NCBI GenBank assembly: GCA_025057415.1
Contig: JANWXI010000004.1
Location: 1 to 59,196, forward strand
Length of the DNA stretch: 59,196 nucleotides
Source: Chitinophagales bacterium
Lineage (GTDB): Bacteria > Bacteroidota > Bacteroidia > Chitinophagales > LD1
Reading direction: 5' to 3'
The translations under genes and the position numbers were made by a program. The notes under the pieces are model-generated. The model did no database searches. It saw only the letters and a list, made by a program, of their open reading frames with translations, and was not told the DNA's origin. Below, piece by piece: positions 20,991-29,883 of this stretch. Position 1 is the first letter of the stretch. Every line of letters starts with the position of its first letter.

Positions 20991-23512
20991 TGAGCAGTTT
21001 GTTCCCGTAGTTTTTGCAAATATTGTTCCAATTCGGCTTCGGTCTTGAATTTTACCTCACGGGCTTTGGTGCCAATATTCTCGCCCACGATGCCCGCCTC
21101 TTGCAGTTGGTCCATGAGCCGTCCGGCGCGGTTATAGCCGAGTTTCAACCGGCGCTGAATCAGCGAGGTTGACCCCATCTGATTTTGCACAATAAGCCGT
21201 GCGGCTTCTTCAAACATCTCATCTCTTTCACCGTCTATAAAGAAATCATCATCCCCTTTCGCATTGGGGTCTATGTATTCGGGCAGTTCAAATGCGGCGG
21301 TATAACCTTGCTGGGCAGCAATGTAATCTCTTACGCGCTCCACCTCGGGGGTGTCCACAAAGCCGCACTGCAGGCGAATGATATCGCTGCCTATGCTGAG
21401 GAGCATGTCCCCTCTGCCGATGAGCTGTTCGGCACCACCCTGGTCTAATATAGTGCGTGAGTCAACTTTGGATGTGGTTTTAAACGCAATGCGCGCCGGG
21501 AAATTCGCTTTAATGGTGCCGGTGATAATGTTCACAGAGGGGCGTTGGGTTGCCAGTATCAGATGTATGCCAATGGCGCGCGCCAATTGTGCCAGGCGGG
21601 CTATAGGAGTTTCTACCTCTTTGCCGGCGGTCATAATAAGGTCGGCAAACTCGTCTATTACCAACACAATATATGGTAAATATTTATGGCCATTGCGCGG
21701 ATTGAGCTGGCGGTTGATGAATTTATGGTTGTATTCCTTGATGTTACGGCATGCGGCTTTTTTCAAAAGATTGTACCGGTCGTCCATTTCAAGGCACAAA
21801 GCATTGAGCGTTGTAACCACTTTTTTGGTATCGGTAATAATTGCATCCTCCTCGCCGGGCAGTTTGGCAAGGAAATGTTTCTCAAGCGCTTCATATAAGC
21901 TCAACTCTACCTTCTTAGGATCCACCAACACAAATTTCAATTGCGAGGGATGTTTTTTGTAGAGCAACGATACGAGGATAGAGTTAATACCCACCGATTT
22001 CCCCTGTCCGGTGGCTCCTGCCATCAGCAGGTGAGGCATCTTGGCAAGGTCGGCTACATAAATTTCATTGCTAATAGATTTACCCAGGCAAATCGGAAGG
22101 TCTGCCGTGGAGTTTTGAAATTTCTCCGAAGCGAGCAGCGAGCGCATACTCACCACTTCTTTGTGTGCGTTGGGCACTTCTATGCCTATAGTGCCTTTGC
22201 CGGGAATAGGAGCGATGATGCGAATACCAAGCGCAGCCAGACTCAACGCTATGTCATCCTCCAGATTTTTAATTCTCGAAATGCGCACCCCCGCAGCCGG
22301 TACAATTTCATATAGCGTAACGGTGGGCCCTATGGTAGCTTTGATTTTTGAAATTTCTATCTGATAGTTGTTGAGCGTGGTAACGATTTGCGTTTTGTTG
22401 CGCTCAAGCTCTTCGGGGTCAATTTTAACGCGGTCGCTGCCGTATTCTTCCAGTAAATCCAGTGTAGGGTACTCGTACTGCGAAAGTTCAAGCGTGGGGT
22501 CATACACAGTATCTACCGCGCCAGTATTGTGCGATAAAGTTTCCTGCTCTGCGGTTTCCTGTATCTCCAGTTTAACCTCTTCGGTTGTCATTACAGGTGT
22601 TTCCTGAGTTTGCGGGGCTGATATGATTACCGCTTCCGCATTTGAAGTTACTTCCAGTTCTACTGTGTCGGTACGCAAAGCAGCAGCAGGCGAGGTTTCA
22701 ATGTTATCTTTTGCAAAAATGTTCTCCGATTCATCGCGAAACTCGCGGATTTCGGTTTGCACCGCGTTTTCTGTCTGCGTGGCAGAAACTGTGGTCTCCC
22801 CGTTCGTGCCGGCGTGATTTTTTAGGTTTTTGCCCCAGCCGGTCAAAAACGAAAAACTGATGTTGTAAACCGCCACCGCGCCTATCAAGGCGCTTACCAC
22901 CAGCAGCGCCCCCACTCCGAGGGGTTTCACCAGTTTGGTCAGATATCCCCGCTCACCTGCCAGAAAATCTCCGAAAGCGCCACCCCAACTGATGATACTA
23001 TCGGGCAGGATGAGCATGTTCGCAAATGCCAGCGCTACGGAAAGCCAAACAATACCGAAAAAACAGTAAATAAATATTTTTAATATGTTGAAAACATTTT
23101 TCTGCACCAGCAGGTTAAAGCCCGCAGCAAAACTCATCCATACAAACAGGTAAGCTGCCAGCCCAAACATACCGTGTATCATGCCGTGGGCGAGTTTGGC
23201 GCCCAGCGTCCCGAAAGCATTCGCGGCGCCTTCTGCTCCGTTGAGGGATGTGTTGCTACCGGCCACCTCGCTCTGGTCAACAGCGGCATTAAACATGTAT
23301 GAGGTAAAAGCCACCGCCATCACAAAAGCCAGTAGCATCAATACCAGACCCGTAATTTTTGAAAGCCGCCCGTCATTCCAAAACTTTGGAGCGGTTGCGG
23401 CATCTTCTTTTGCCTTTTTTGATGCCGGTTTGCGCTCGCGCGGCGGTCTGGCAGGCGCATCCGGTGGCGATGAGGATACGCTTTTACTTTTCGCTGCGTT
23501 ATTCTCTTCCAT
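20987..23512 (-). CDS. ftsK: DNA translocase FtsK/SpoIIIE (ORF open to 23548; likely start MEENNAAKSK)
   Basis: LLMAGATGQGKSVGINSILVSLLYKKHPSQLKFVLVDPKKVEL, VLVIDEFADLIM, C-terminal gamma domain. Confidence 0.95.
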   Translation of the reverse strand: MEENNAAKSKSVSSSPPDAPARPPRERKPASKKAKEDAATAPKFWNDGRLSKITGLVLMLLAFVMAVAFTSYMFNAAVDQSEVAGSNTSLNGAEGAANAFGTLGAKLAHGMIHGMFGLAAYLFVWMSFAAGFNLLVQKNVFNILKIFIYCFFGIVWLSVALAFANMLILPDSIISWGGAFGDFLAGERGYLTKLVKPLGVGALLVVSALIGAVAVYNISFSFLTGWGKNLKNHAGTNGETTVSATQTENAVQTEIREFRDESENIFAKDNIETSPAAALRTDTVELEVTSNAEAVIISAPQTQETPVMTTEEVKLEIQETAEQETLSHNTGAVDTVYDPTLELSQYEYPTLDLLEEYGSDRVKIDPEELERNKTQIVTTLNNYQIEISKIKATIGPTVTLYEIVPAAGVRISRIKNLEDDIALSLAALGIRIIAPIPGKGTIGIEVPNAHKEVVSMRSLLASEKFQNSTADLPICLGKSISNEIYVADLAKMPHLLMAGATGQGKSVGINSILVSLLYKKHPSQLKFVLVDPKKVELSLYEALEKHFLAKLPGEEDAIITDTKKVVTTLNALCLEMDDRYNLLKKAACRNIKEYNHKFINRQLNPRNGHKYLPYIVLVIDEFADLIMTAGKEVETPIARLAQLARAIGIHLILATQRPSVNIITGTIKANFPARIAFKTTSKVDSRTILDQGGAEQLIGRGDMLLSIGSDIIRLQCGFVDTPEVERVRDYIAAQQGYTAAFELPEYIDPNAKGDDDFFIDGERDEMFEEAARLIVQNQMGSTSLIQRRLKLGYNRAGRLMDQLQEAGIVGENIGTKAREVKFKTEAELEQYLQKLREQTAQ

Positions 23513-23631
23513 ATCGGTAAAGTCAGCTACTAAAATGTAAAGAAACATACGCCGGCGTTTATTCTATAACGAATTGTTATGAACAACTGATGTGCAGTTG
23601 TACAAAATATTGTCACTTTTACGCGCTCAAT

Positions 23632-24153
23632 ATGCAGGCGCCCACTCACATATTGGCAGGCAGTGTCATACAGGAATTATGCAAAACCCGTCGCTTTCCC
23701 CTCCTCACTTATTTCCTCACGGCAGTTTTCGGTTTCTTCTCACACGGCTTGTTAGACAAACTCGCCATCACCACTTACCATCCGCCCCGTGCCGATTTTT
23801 CTGACGCCTTCTGGATATCATACCACGTGGGCGTGCTGCTGGCAACCATCGTTGCCGTATATGTGTATGGCGCCCGTTACGGCTGGGGCATCATATTTGC
23901 AGTTCTCCCCGATGTGGACTGGATACTCATCCACGGGCAGCGGCTAACCGGCATCTCGCTGCCATTTTACCAAACACCACATATACATAATTTTTTAAAT
24001 GCGTTTTTTGATACAGTTGCCGCGCCCTTATCTGCGCTACCCGATTACCGCCATTACCCCTGGGCAGGCATTTTTGAAATAGCGCTCATCGCCCTGTTTA
24101 TCCTGCTCCTTCACCGCCTGCAGCGCCGCAGGCGAAACATACACTTCCGGTGA
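23632..24153 (+). CDS. Uncharacterised membrane protein (ORF open from 23590; likely start MQAPTHILAG)
   Basis: HILAGSVIQ...FGFFSHGLLDKLA, several hydrophobic segments. Confidence 0.6.
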   Translation: MQAPTHILAGSVIQELCKTRRFPLLTYFLTAVFGFFSHGLLDKLAITTYHPPRADFSDAFWISYHVGVLLATIVAVYVYGARYGWGIIFAVLPDVDWILIHGQRLTGISLPFYQTPHIHNFLNAFFDTVAAPLSALPDYRHYPWAGIFEIALIALFILLLHRLQRRRRNIHFR

Positions 24154-24262
24154 TACCGCCCCGCCTGCAGGTCAGCATGTATGTCTTTACTGCATTCACC
24201 CGATGACGCACTGCAACTCTCCCTTCAAAATATATAATTTACTTATAATTTGTTTTTTATTT

Positions 24263-24414
24263 GGGGGTGCCCCCGCTGCCTGGCGATGCAAGGCAGCGGG
24301 GTCGGGCTTGCTACGGGGTGCGCTTCGCTCCCGCCACGCCCGTAGTATTATTGATATTTCAAAGGTACGGGCGTGGCCGCTTCGCTGCACTCGCGCCCTC
24401 CGCATCCCTCACCC
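24263..24414 (-). repeat. Double-hairpin intergenic repeat, copy 4 (orientation R)
   Basis: CCCCGCTGCCT/AGGCAGCGGGG and perfect GCCACGCCCGTA/TACGGGCGTGGC stem. Confidence 0.95.
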
Positions 24415-25249
24415 GAATGAAATAGCACACTTACCCCGTATATCGTGAGCCATGTTACTTCGGGCAGTGATGCCAACTTTTGTCACAATACTTCAGGTGG
24501 TATGTATTTTTGATATAGATTGCATGATGCTTCACTCCGTTTTAAATCATAACAGCCAGAGTTGATAAATTTTTTACCGGTAAGTTGTTTTTGGTGATAC
24601 CACTACGAAACATACCCATTAAAAAAATATAATATGTTTTAATAGCCGAAAAACTGATTTTTGCTTTGGGCGTATGGGTGCCTGCAAGTTTATTATCCAA
24701 AAACAATAGCACATACCCGGATATATAGATTAATGTTTGCTTTCTATGCACAACTGGTTGCCAAACCCGATAATGAACAGTGCATTTGCGAAATTGGTTA
24801 CAAGCTGTAAGCTGCATCAATATTAACCAACATTTAAGACCGCCGTTTATACAGTGGTCTTATTTTTATTTAGAGGTGGCAAAAAATGTTGTTGTAAACT
24901 CAGGTGTGTTGCTAAAATAGATAAAGCAAAAATCTCTGTTGTATTTACATACATTACATAAATATCATTTTTATGACCACAACATATTATTTTAAGTTTA
25001 GCGATGGTTGGTAGGTGCCTATTAAAATTTCTAAGTACCACATAAAACTCAACATACCGCCAGACACAATCCTCGACTGTACCATCAAATAAACGTGTAT
25101 GTCATTCCTGCTGGCAGATAATCACTTCAAAACACTCTACACAAAACTCCTCTGACTGCGACTATCTAATTTCTTCCTTATTTTAATACTCTATGACACG
25201 ACTTACCACAAGAACATTCAATTATTATTTTCGCCTGCTTTAAAACATA

Positions 25250-26788
25250 ATGAGCAGACGAGTACGTGTACGATTTGCCCCATCGCCAACCGGACCCCTC
25301 CACCCCGGCGGTATCCGCACAGCCCTTTACAATTATTTACTTGCCAAAAAGCACGGTGGCGATTTTATTTTGCGCATCGAAGATACCGACCAAACGCGCT
25401 TTGTGCCCGGAGCTGAGGAGTTTATCATTGAAGCGCTCAAATGGTGCGGCATAGAGCCAAATGAGGGAGTTGGTTTTGGCGATGGTCCCTATGCACCATA
25501 TCGCCAGAGCGAACGCAAACATTTGTACCGGCAGTTTGCCGATAAACTCATAGAGAGCGGCCACGCTTACTACGCTTTCGACACCGAAGAAGAGATAGAA
25601 AAAATGCGCCAGGATCTTGCTGCGCAAGGCGTGCAAAGCCCCTCTTACAACGCGGTAACCCGTCAGTACATGAAAAACTCCCTCACACTACCTGGCGAGG
25701 AAGTAGAAAGGCGCCTTGCTGAGGGCACCCCTTATGTGATACGATTTAAAATGCCGCGCAACGAAGAGGTTAAGTTTTATGACGAGATACGCGGTTGGGT
25801 GACTTTTAATACTTCTCAACTCACCGATGCCGTGCTGCTCAAAAGTGACGGCATGCCCACATATCACTTAGCCAACGTAAGCGATGATTACATGATGCAG
25901 ATTACTCACGTAATACGTGGTGAAGAGTGGTTGAGTTCTACCCCGCTGCACGTGTTGTTGTATCGTGCTCTCGGTCTTGAGGAGGTAATGCCGAAATTCG
26001 CTCACTTACCCCTGATACTAAAACCAGATGGAACCGGCAAACTCAGCAAGCGCGACGGTGACCGGCTGGGCTTTCCGTTCTATGCAATCAGATGGAAAAA
26101 CCCCGAAACGGGCGAGGTAACTGATGGCTACCGCGAAAAGGGCTTTTTGCCAGAGGCGTTTGTCAATTTTCTGGCGCTGCTCGGCTGGAGCCCGGGAGAA
26201 AACCGCCGCAAAATGAGCATGCAGGAAATGATACAACTGTTTTCCCTTGACAGGGTACACAAAGCCGGCGCCCGATATGATTACAACATGCTCCTATCGC
26301 TCAACCACGAATACCTGATGGCAACCGATGATAAAGTGTTGGCTGCCACCATTCGCCCGCAACTGGAGCAGCGCGGCATACCCTACCACGAAGAATATGT
26401 AACGGGTTTCTGCCGGCTTATGAAAGAGCGTGCTCATTTTGCCAGCGAATTACTCACCCTGGGCTACTATTTTTTTGAAGATGTAAAAACTTACGATACC
26501 GACACCCTCCGCAAAAAATACCGTTTAGAACAACAACCTCTTTTTGACGAACTCACTTTACTTTTGGAGAACACTGACGATTTCTCTGCGCCGGCATTGG
26601 AGAAAAAGTTGAAAGAATTCCTTGCTGCTCATCAACTCAAAACGGGTGATGTAATGCCAGTGTTAAGAATTGCACTGGCGGGGACCATGCAGGGTCCGGC
26701 TGTATTTGACATGATGGCTCTCATGGGTAAAGAAAAAACTGTACAACGCCTCAAAAACGCATGGGTAAAATTCCGGGAACTTGTCTAA
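25250..26788 (+). CDS. gltX: Glutamyl-tRNA synthetase
   Basis: RVRFAPSPTGPLHPGGIRTALYNYLLAK, RIEDTDQTR, KLSKRDGDR (KMSKR). Confidence 0.97.
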   Translation: MSRRVRVRFAPSPTGPLHPGGIRTALYNYLLAKKHGGDFILRIEDTDQTRFVPGAEEFIIEALKWCGIEPNEGVGFGDGPYAPYRQSERKHLYRQFADKLIESGHAYYAFDTEEEIEKMRQDLAAQGVQSPSYNAVTRQYMKNSLTLPGEEVERRLAEGTPYVIRFKMPRNEEVKFYDEIRGWVTFNTSQLTDAVLLKSDGMPTYHLANVSDDYMMQITHVIRGEEWLSSTPLHVLLYRALGLEEVMPKFAHLPLILKPDGTGKLSKRDGDRLGFPFYAIRWKNPETGEVTDGYREKGFLPEAFVNFLALLGWSPGENRRKMSMQEMIQLFSLDRVHKAGARYDYNMLLSLNHEYLMATDDKVLAATIRPQLEQRGIPYHEEYVTGFCRLMKERAHFASELLTLGYYFFEDVKTYDTDTLRKKYRLEQQPLFDELTLLLENTDDFSAPALEKKLKEFLAAHQLKTGDVMPVLRIALAGTMQGPAVFDMMALMGKEKTVQRLKNAWVKFRELV

Positions 26789-26898
26789 ATTGGCACAAAA
26801 ATTCCTGTGAAATTTTTTTCAAAAAAAATTTTGAAATCAAAAAAACAAACCTCTTAAATTAGCGAAAAAATATGGTTTGACCATTAAAACGCTACCCT

Positions 26899-27249
26899 AT
26901 GCCACGCAAAAAGAAAGTGGAAGAGGACGATGAGAAACTCCTCAACAAACGCAAGCAAAATTCCCGTCAGGATGAGGACGAGGACGATGAGCTGGATGAG
27001 GAACTGGAAGATGAGTATGAAAAGTCGCTTGCCGAAGATGATGAAGAGGAGATAGAACCCACGCCTGATGACATCTCTATGATGGAGGGCATGGAAGAGT
27101 TTTCGGACATCATTGACAAGCGAAGCGCCGGCAGAGGACGCAGGGCCTCATCAGATGACGACTACGATGATGATGACTTGGCTGGGTTTAATGATTACGG
27201 TGACGAAGAAGATGAATTTGGCCGCGATATCTTTGAGGATGATTACTAA
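26899..27249 (+). CDS. Extremely acidic low-complexity protein
   Basis: 116 aa with D/E runs (EDEDDELDEELEDEYE, SSDDDYDDDD); own terminator downstream. Confidence 0.75.
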   Translation: MPRKKKVEEDDEKLLNKRKQNSRQDEDEDDELDEELEDEYEKSLAEDDEEEIEPTPDDISMMEGMEEFSDIIDKRSAGRGRRASSDDDYDDDDLAGFNDYGDEEDEFGRDIFEDDY

Positions 27250-27269
27250 ACACTTTTTCACAATACGGC

Positions 27270-27299
27270 AGCGGTTGCTACCTTAGCAACCGCTTTTTT
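27270..27299 (+). terminator. Rho-independent terminator
   Basis: AGCGGTTGCT-acctt-AGCAACCGCT then TTTTT. Confidence 0.9.
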
Positions 27300-27304
27300 A
27301 TTTT

Positions 27305-27721
27305 GTGTACATGCGCAATCGCCCCATACGGGTTCTGGTAGCCAAAGTGGGTTTAGACGGTCATGACCGGGGAGCCAAAATCATTGCTTCAACGCTCCGC
27401 GATGCGGGTATGGAGGTAATTTACACCGGGCTACGACAAACCCCTGAGATGGTGGTAAACACTGCCCTCCAGGAAGATGTGGATGTGATAGGCGTCAGCA
27501 TCCTAAGCGGCGCTCACATGACGGTGTTTCCGCGTATTCTTTCGCTCATGAAGGAGAAAGGGCTTCATGACGTACTGCTGACCGGCGGAGGCATCATTCC
27601 CGAAGAAGATCTCAAACAATTGCGCGCCATGGGTGTTGGCGAACTCTTTCTGCCCGGCACCCCCACAAGCGAAATTGCTCGTTATATCAAAGAGTGGGTT
27701 CAGAAACATCGCCCCTTTTGA
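27305..27721 (+). CDS. Stand-alone cobalamin-binding domain protein (methylmalonyl-CoA mutase C-terminal type)
   Basis: [42 protein letters not shown] (DxHxxG B12-binding motif), [12 protein letters not shown]. Confidence 0.93.
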   Translation: MYMRNRPIRVLVAKVGLDGHDRGAKIIASTLRDAGMEVIYTGLRQTPEMVVNTALQEDVDVIGVSILSGAHMTVFPRILSLMKEKGLHDVLLTGGGIIPEEDLKQLRAMGVGELFLPGTPTSEIARYIKEWVQKHRPF

Positions 27722-27775
27722 ATACCGGAATTGCTTTTCAGAACCAAAACCCGCAAAATTTTCTACGAGCGAAAA

Positions 27776-28474
27776 CTACACCCTGCGGATGATTTTTTGT
27801 ATGTATGGTGAGCTCCCGATTAAAAATATAATTATATTATTTAATATGTTTACAGGAAAGGGCAAAGGCCTTTTAAAATCTACAAACAGAACCACGCGCA
27901 GTTCTTCGGTGTCGTTTACGGCATAGTGCTCTGCCGTATCGTCAAATATTAAGCTTTTGCCCTCCTCCCATTGTCGCTTTTCATTGCCAATGCAGAGATA
28001 ACATTTCTCTGCTTCTCCGGGCACTATCAACCCCAGATGATAGCGAAGTACGCCCCCGTACGTGCCCCGGTGCGGTACAAGGCGTGTGTGTGGCTCAAGT
28101 ATCGAAAAGAAAGCCGTTACCATACCCGGAATGTGCCCAAGGGCTTGTTGTGTGTAGGGAAACGCATCAAGATTTTTATCAATTTTTTTGCCATACGCGT
28201 AAAAGAACAAACTTTTCCAACGATTTCCCTTTACAATACGTTCTTGTTCTTCTGACAAGTATTTCAGTTCGGGAATTGTTTCATAATCCAGCAGGGCTTT
28301 TGTTACTTCTTGTTGGATATACGGGTAAAGTAATTCTACATTTTTACACCACGTAAATTCGTCTGTGTTGTAAAAGGTTTTGCGTTTTGCGGCGGTGTAA
28401 ATGAGTTTCTCGGCAGTGTATATGATGAATTTGCCCAGTGCGGCTTGCAGGCGATAGGTAAGCGTGTAACTCAT
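27776..28474 (-). CDS. Aspartyl/asparaginyl beta-hydroxylase family protein
   Basis: FSILEPHTRLVPHRGTYGGVLRYHLGLIVP, FDDTAEHYAVNDTEELRVVLFVDFKRPL. Confidence 0.88.
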   Translation of the reverse strand: MSYTLTYRLQAALGKFIIYTAEKLIYTAAKRKTFYNTDEFTWCKNVELLYPYIQQEVTKALLDYETIPELKYLSEEQERIVKGNRWKSLFFYAYGKKIDKNLDAFPYTQQALGHIPGMVTAFFSILEPHTRLVPHRGTYGGVLRYHLGLIVPGEAEKCYLCIGNEKRQWEEGKSLIFDDTAEHYAVNDTEELRVVLFVDFKRPLPFPVNILNNIIIFLIGSSPYIQKIIRRV

Positions 28475-29829
28475 GCTGATTGCTCGTTAAACTCGCCTTC
28501 CCAACGGGCAATTACCACAGTAGCGAGGCAGTTGCCAATTACGTTTACCGAGGTACGTGCCATATCCATCAGTTCGTCAATACCCAGAATTACATACACC
28601 GGCTCTACGGGAAGACCAAACGATGCCAGTGTGCCGAGTAGTATTACCAGCGATGCCCGCGGCACACCCGCCACTCCTTTGCTGGTGAGCATCAGGGTGA
28701 GCATAACCGCTAGCTGCGTGCTCCACGAAAGTTGAATACCCGATGCCTGTGCCACAAAAATGGTTGCCAGCGAAAGATACAGTGTTGTACCGTCCAGATT
28801 AAAGCTGTAGCCCATAGGCATAACAAAAGCTACTATCTTGCGGGGTACTCCTATTTGTTCCATGGCACGCATCGCCTTGGGGAGGGCGCTCTCAGACGAG
28901 GTAGTGGCAAAAGCAATACTCACCGGCTCTGCAATGGCATGTAAAAATTTTCTGAGCGGCACTTTAAACATTAATGCCACCGGCAGCAATACCACCAGCA
29001 GAAAAAACAACAGTGCGGCATACAAGGTCAGCAAGAGTTTCACGAGATTTACCATGATGCCCAAACCCATGTGACCTACGGTGTAGGCAATGGCGCATCC
29101 CACTGCCAGCGGCGCCAGATACATGACAAGCGAAGTAAATTTAAACATCACCTCGCTTAGCGACTCTACAAAAAGGATTACCGGCCTGCGGTGTTGTTCC
29201 GAAATCATAGCGGTGGCGATGCCAAATAGTATGCTGAACACTACTATTTCCAATACAGCGCCTTCATAAATGCTTTTAGCGATGTTTTCGGGAAAGATAT
29301 GCAGAATTACATCTGTGATGGTTTGCCGGGTGGCGGGCAATTTCTCATCGGCAGGGGTGGAGGGTAATTGTATTCCTGCGCCCGCCTTTGTGATGTTGAT
29401 AGCCAGCAACCCGATGATGAGCGCCAGGGTGGTTACAATTTCAAAGTACAGTAAACTTTTCCATCCCATCCGCCCCACCTGACGGATTTGGCTGTGGCCG
29501 GCAATGCCATAAACCAAGGTACCAAAAAGTAATGGAGCTATGATGCTCTTTATTAACCGCAGAAAAATTTGCGAAACAATTTTCAGTTTCTGAGAGAATT
29601 CAGGGAAATCAATACCAACCTCAATGCCTATGACCATGCTGACTAAGATCGTAGTAGTGAGGTTTTTCTTGTGCCAGGCATAAAAGATGAGCGCTGCCAC
29701 ACCCACAAGGCGCATGCCGGTGGTTACATAATCATGTAAAAGCGAGCTGCTGCTCCACAGCAGCCCGACACCAAGGGCTATGAAGAAAAGTACAATGCCC
29801 GAAACAAGCGCTATGCGTGTGGTGAGCAC
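28471..29829 (-). CDS. Dicarboxylate/amino acid:cation (DAACS) symporter
   Basis: LRLIKSIIAPLLFGTLVYGIAGH, VMPMGYSFNLDGTTLYLSLATIFVAQ, LMLTSKGVAGVPRASLVIL. Confidence 0.94.
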   Translation of the reverse strand: MLTTRIALVSGIVLFFIALGVGLLWSSSSLLHDYVTTGMRLVGVAALIFYAWHKKNLTTTILVSMVIGIEVGIDFPEFSQKLKIVSQIFLRLIKSIIAPLLFGTLVYGIAGHSQIRQVGRMGWKSLLYFEIVTTLALIIGLLAINITKAGAGIQLPSTPADEKLPATRQTITDVILHIFPENIAKSIYEGAVLEIVVFSILFGIATAMISEQHRRPVILFVESLSEVMFKFTSLVMYLAPLAVGCAIAYTVGHMGLGIMVNLVKLLLTLYAALLFFLLVVLLPVALMFKVPLRKFLHAIAEPVSIAFATTSSESALPKAMRAMEQIGVPRKIVAFVMPMGYSFNLDGTTLYLSLATIFVAQASGIQLSWSTQLAVMLTLMLTSKGVAGVPRASLVILLGTLASFGLPVEPVYVILGIDELMDMARTSVNVIGNCLATVVIARWEGEFNEQSA

Positions 29830-29883
29830 GGGCGCAAATTAGCAAAGCCCGCGAAGTGAAGAGGGATAGGAGGAGAAATTTTA

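Noticed and set aside
24542-24820. 92-aa minus-strand ORF as a gene
   Set aside because: No recognisable motif and no clear start context; insufficient evidence.
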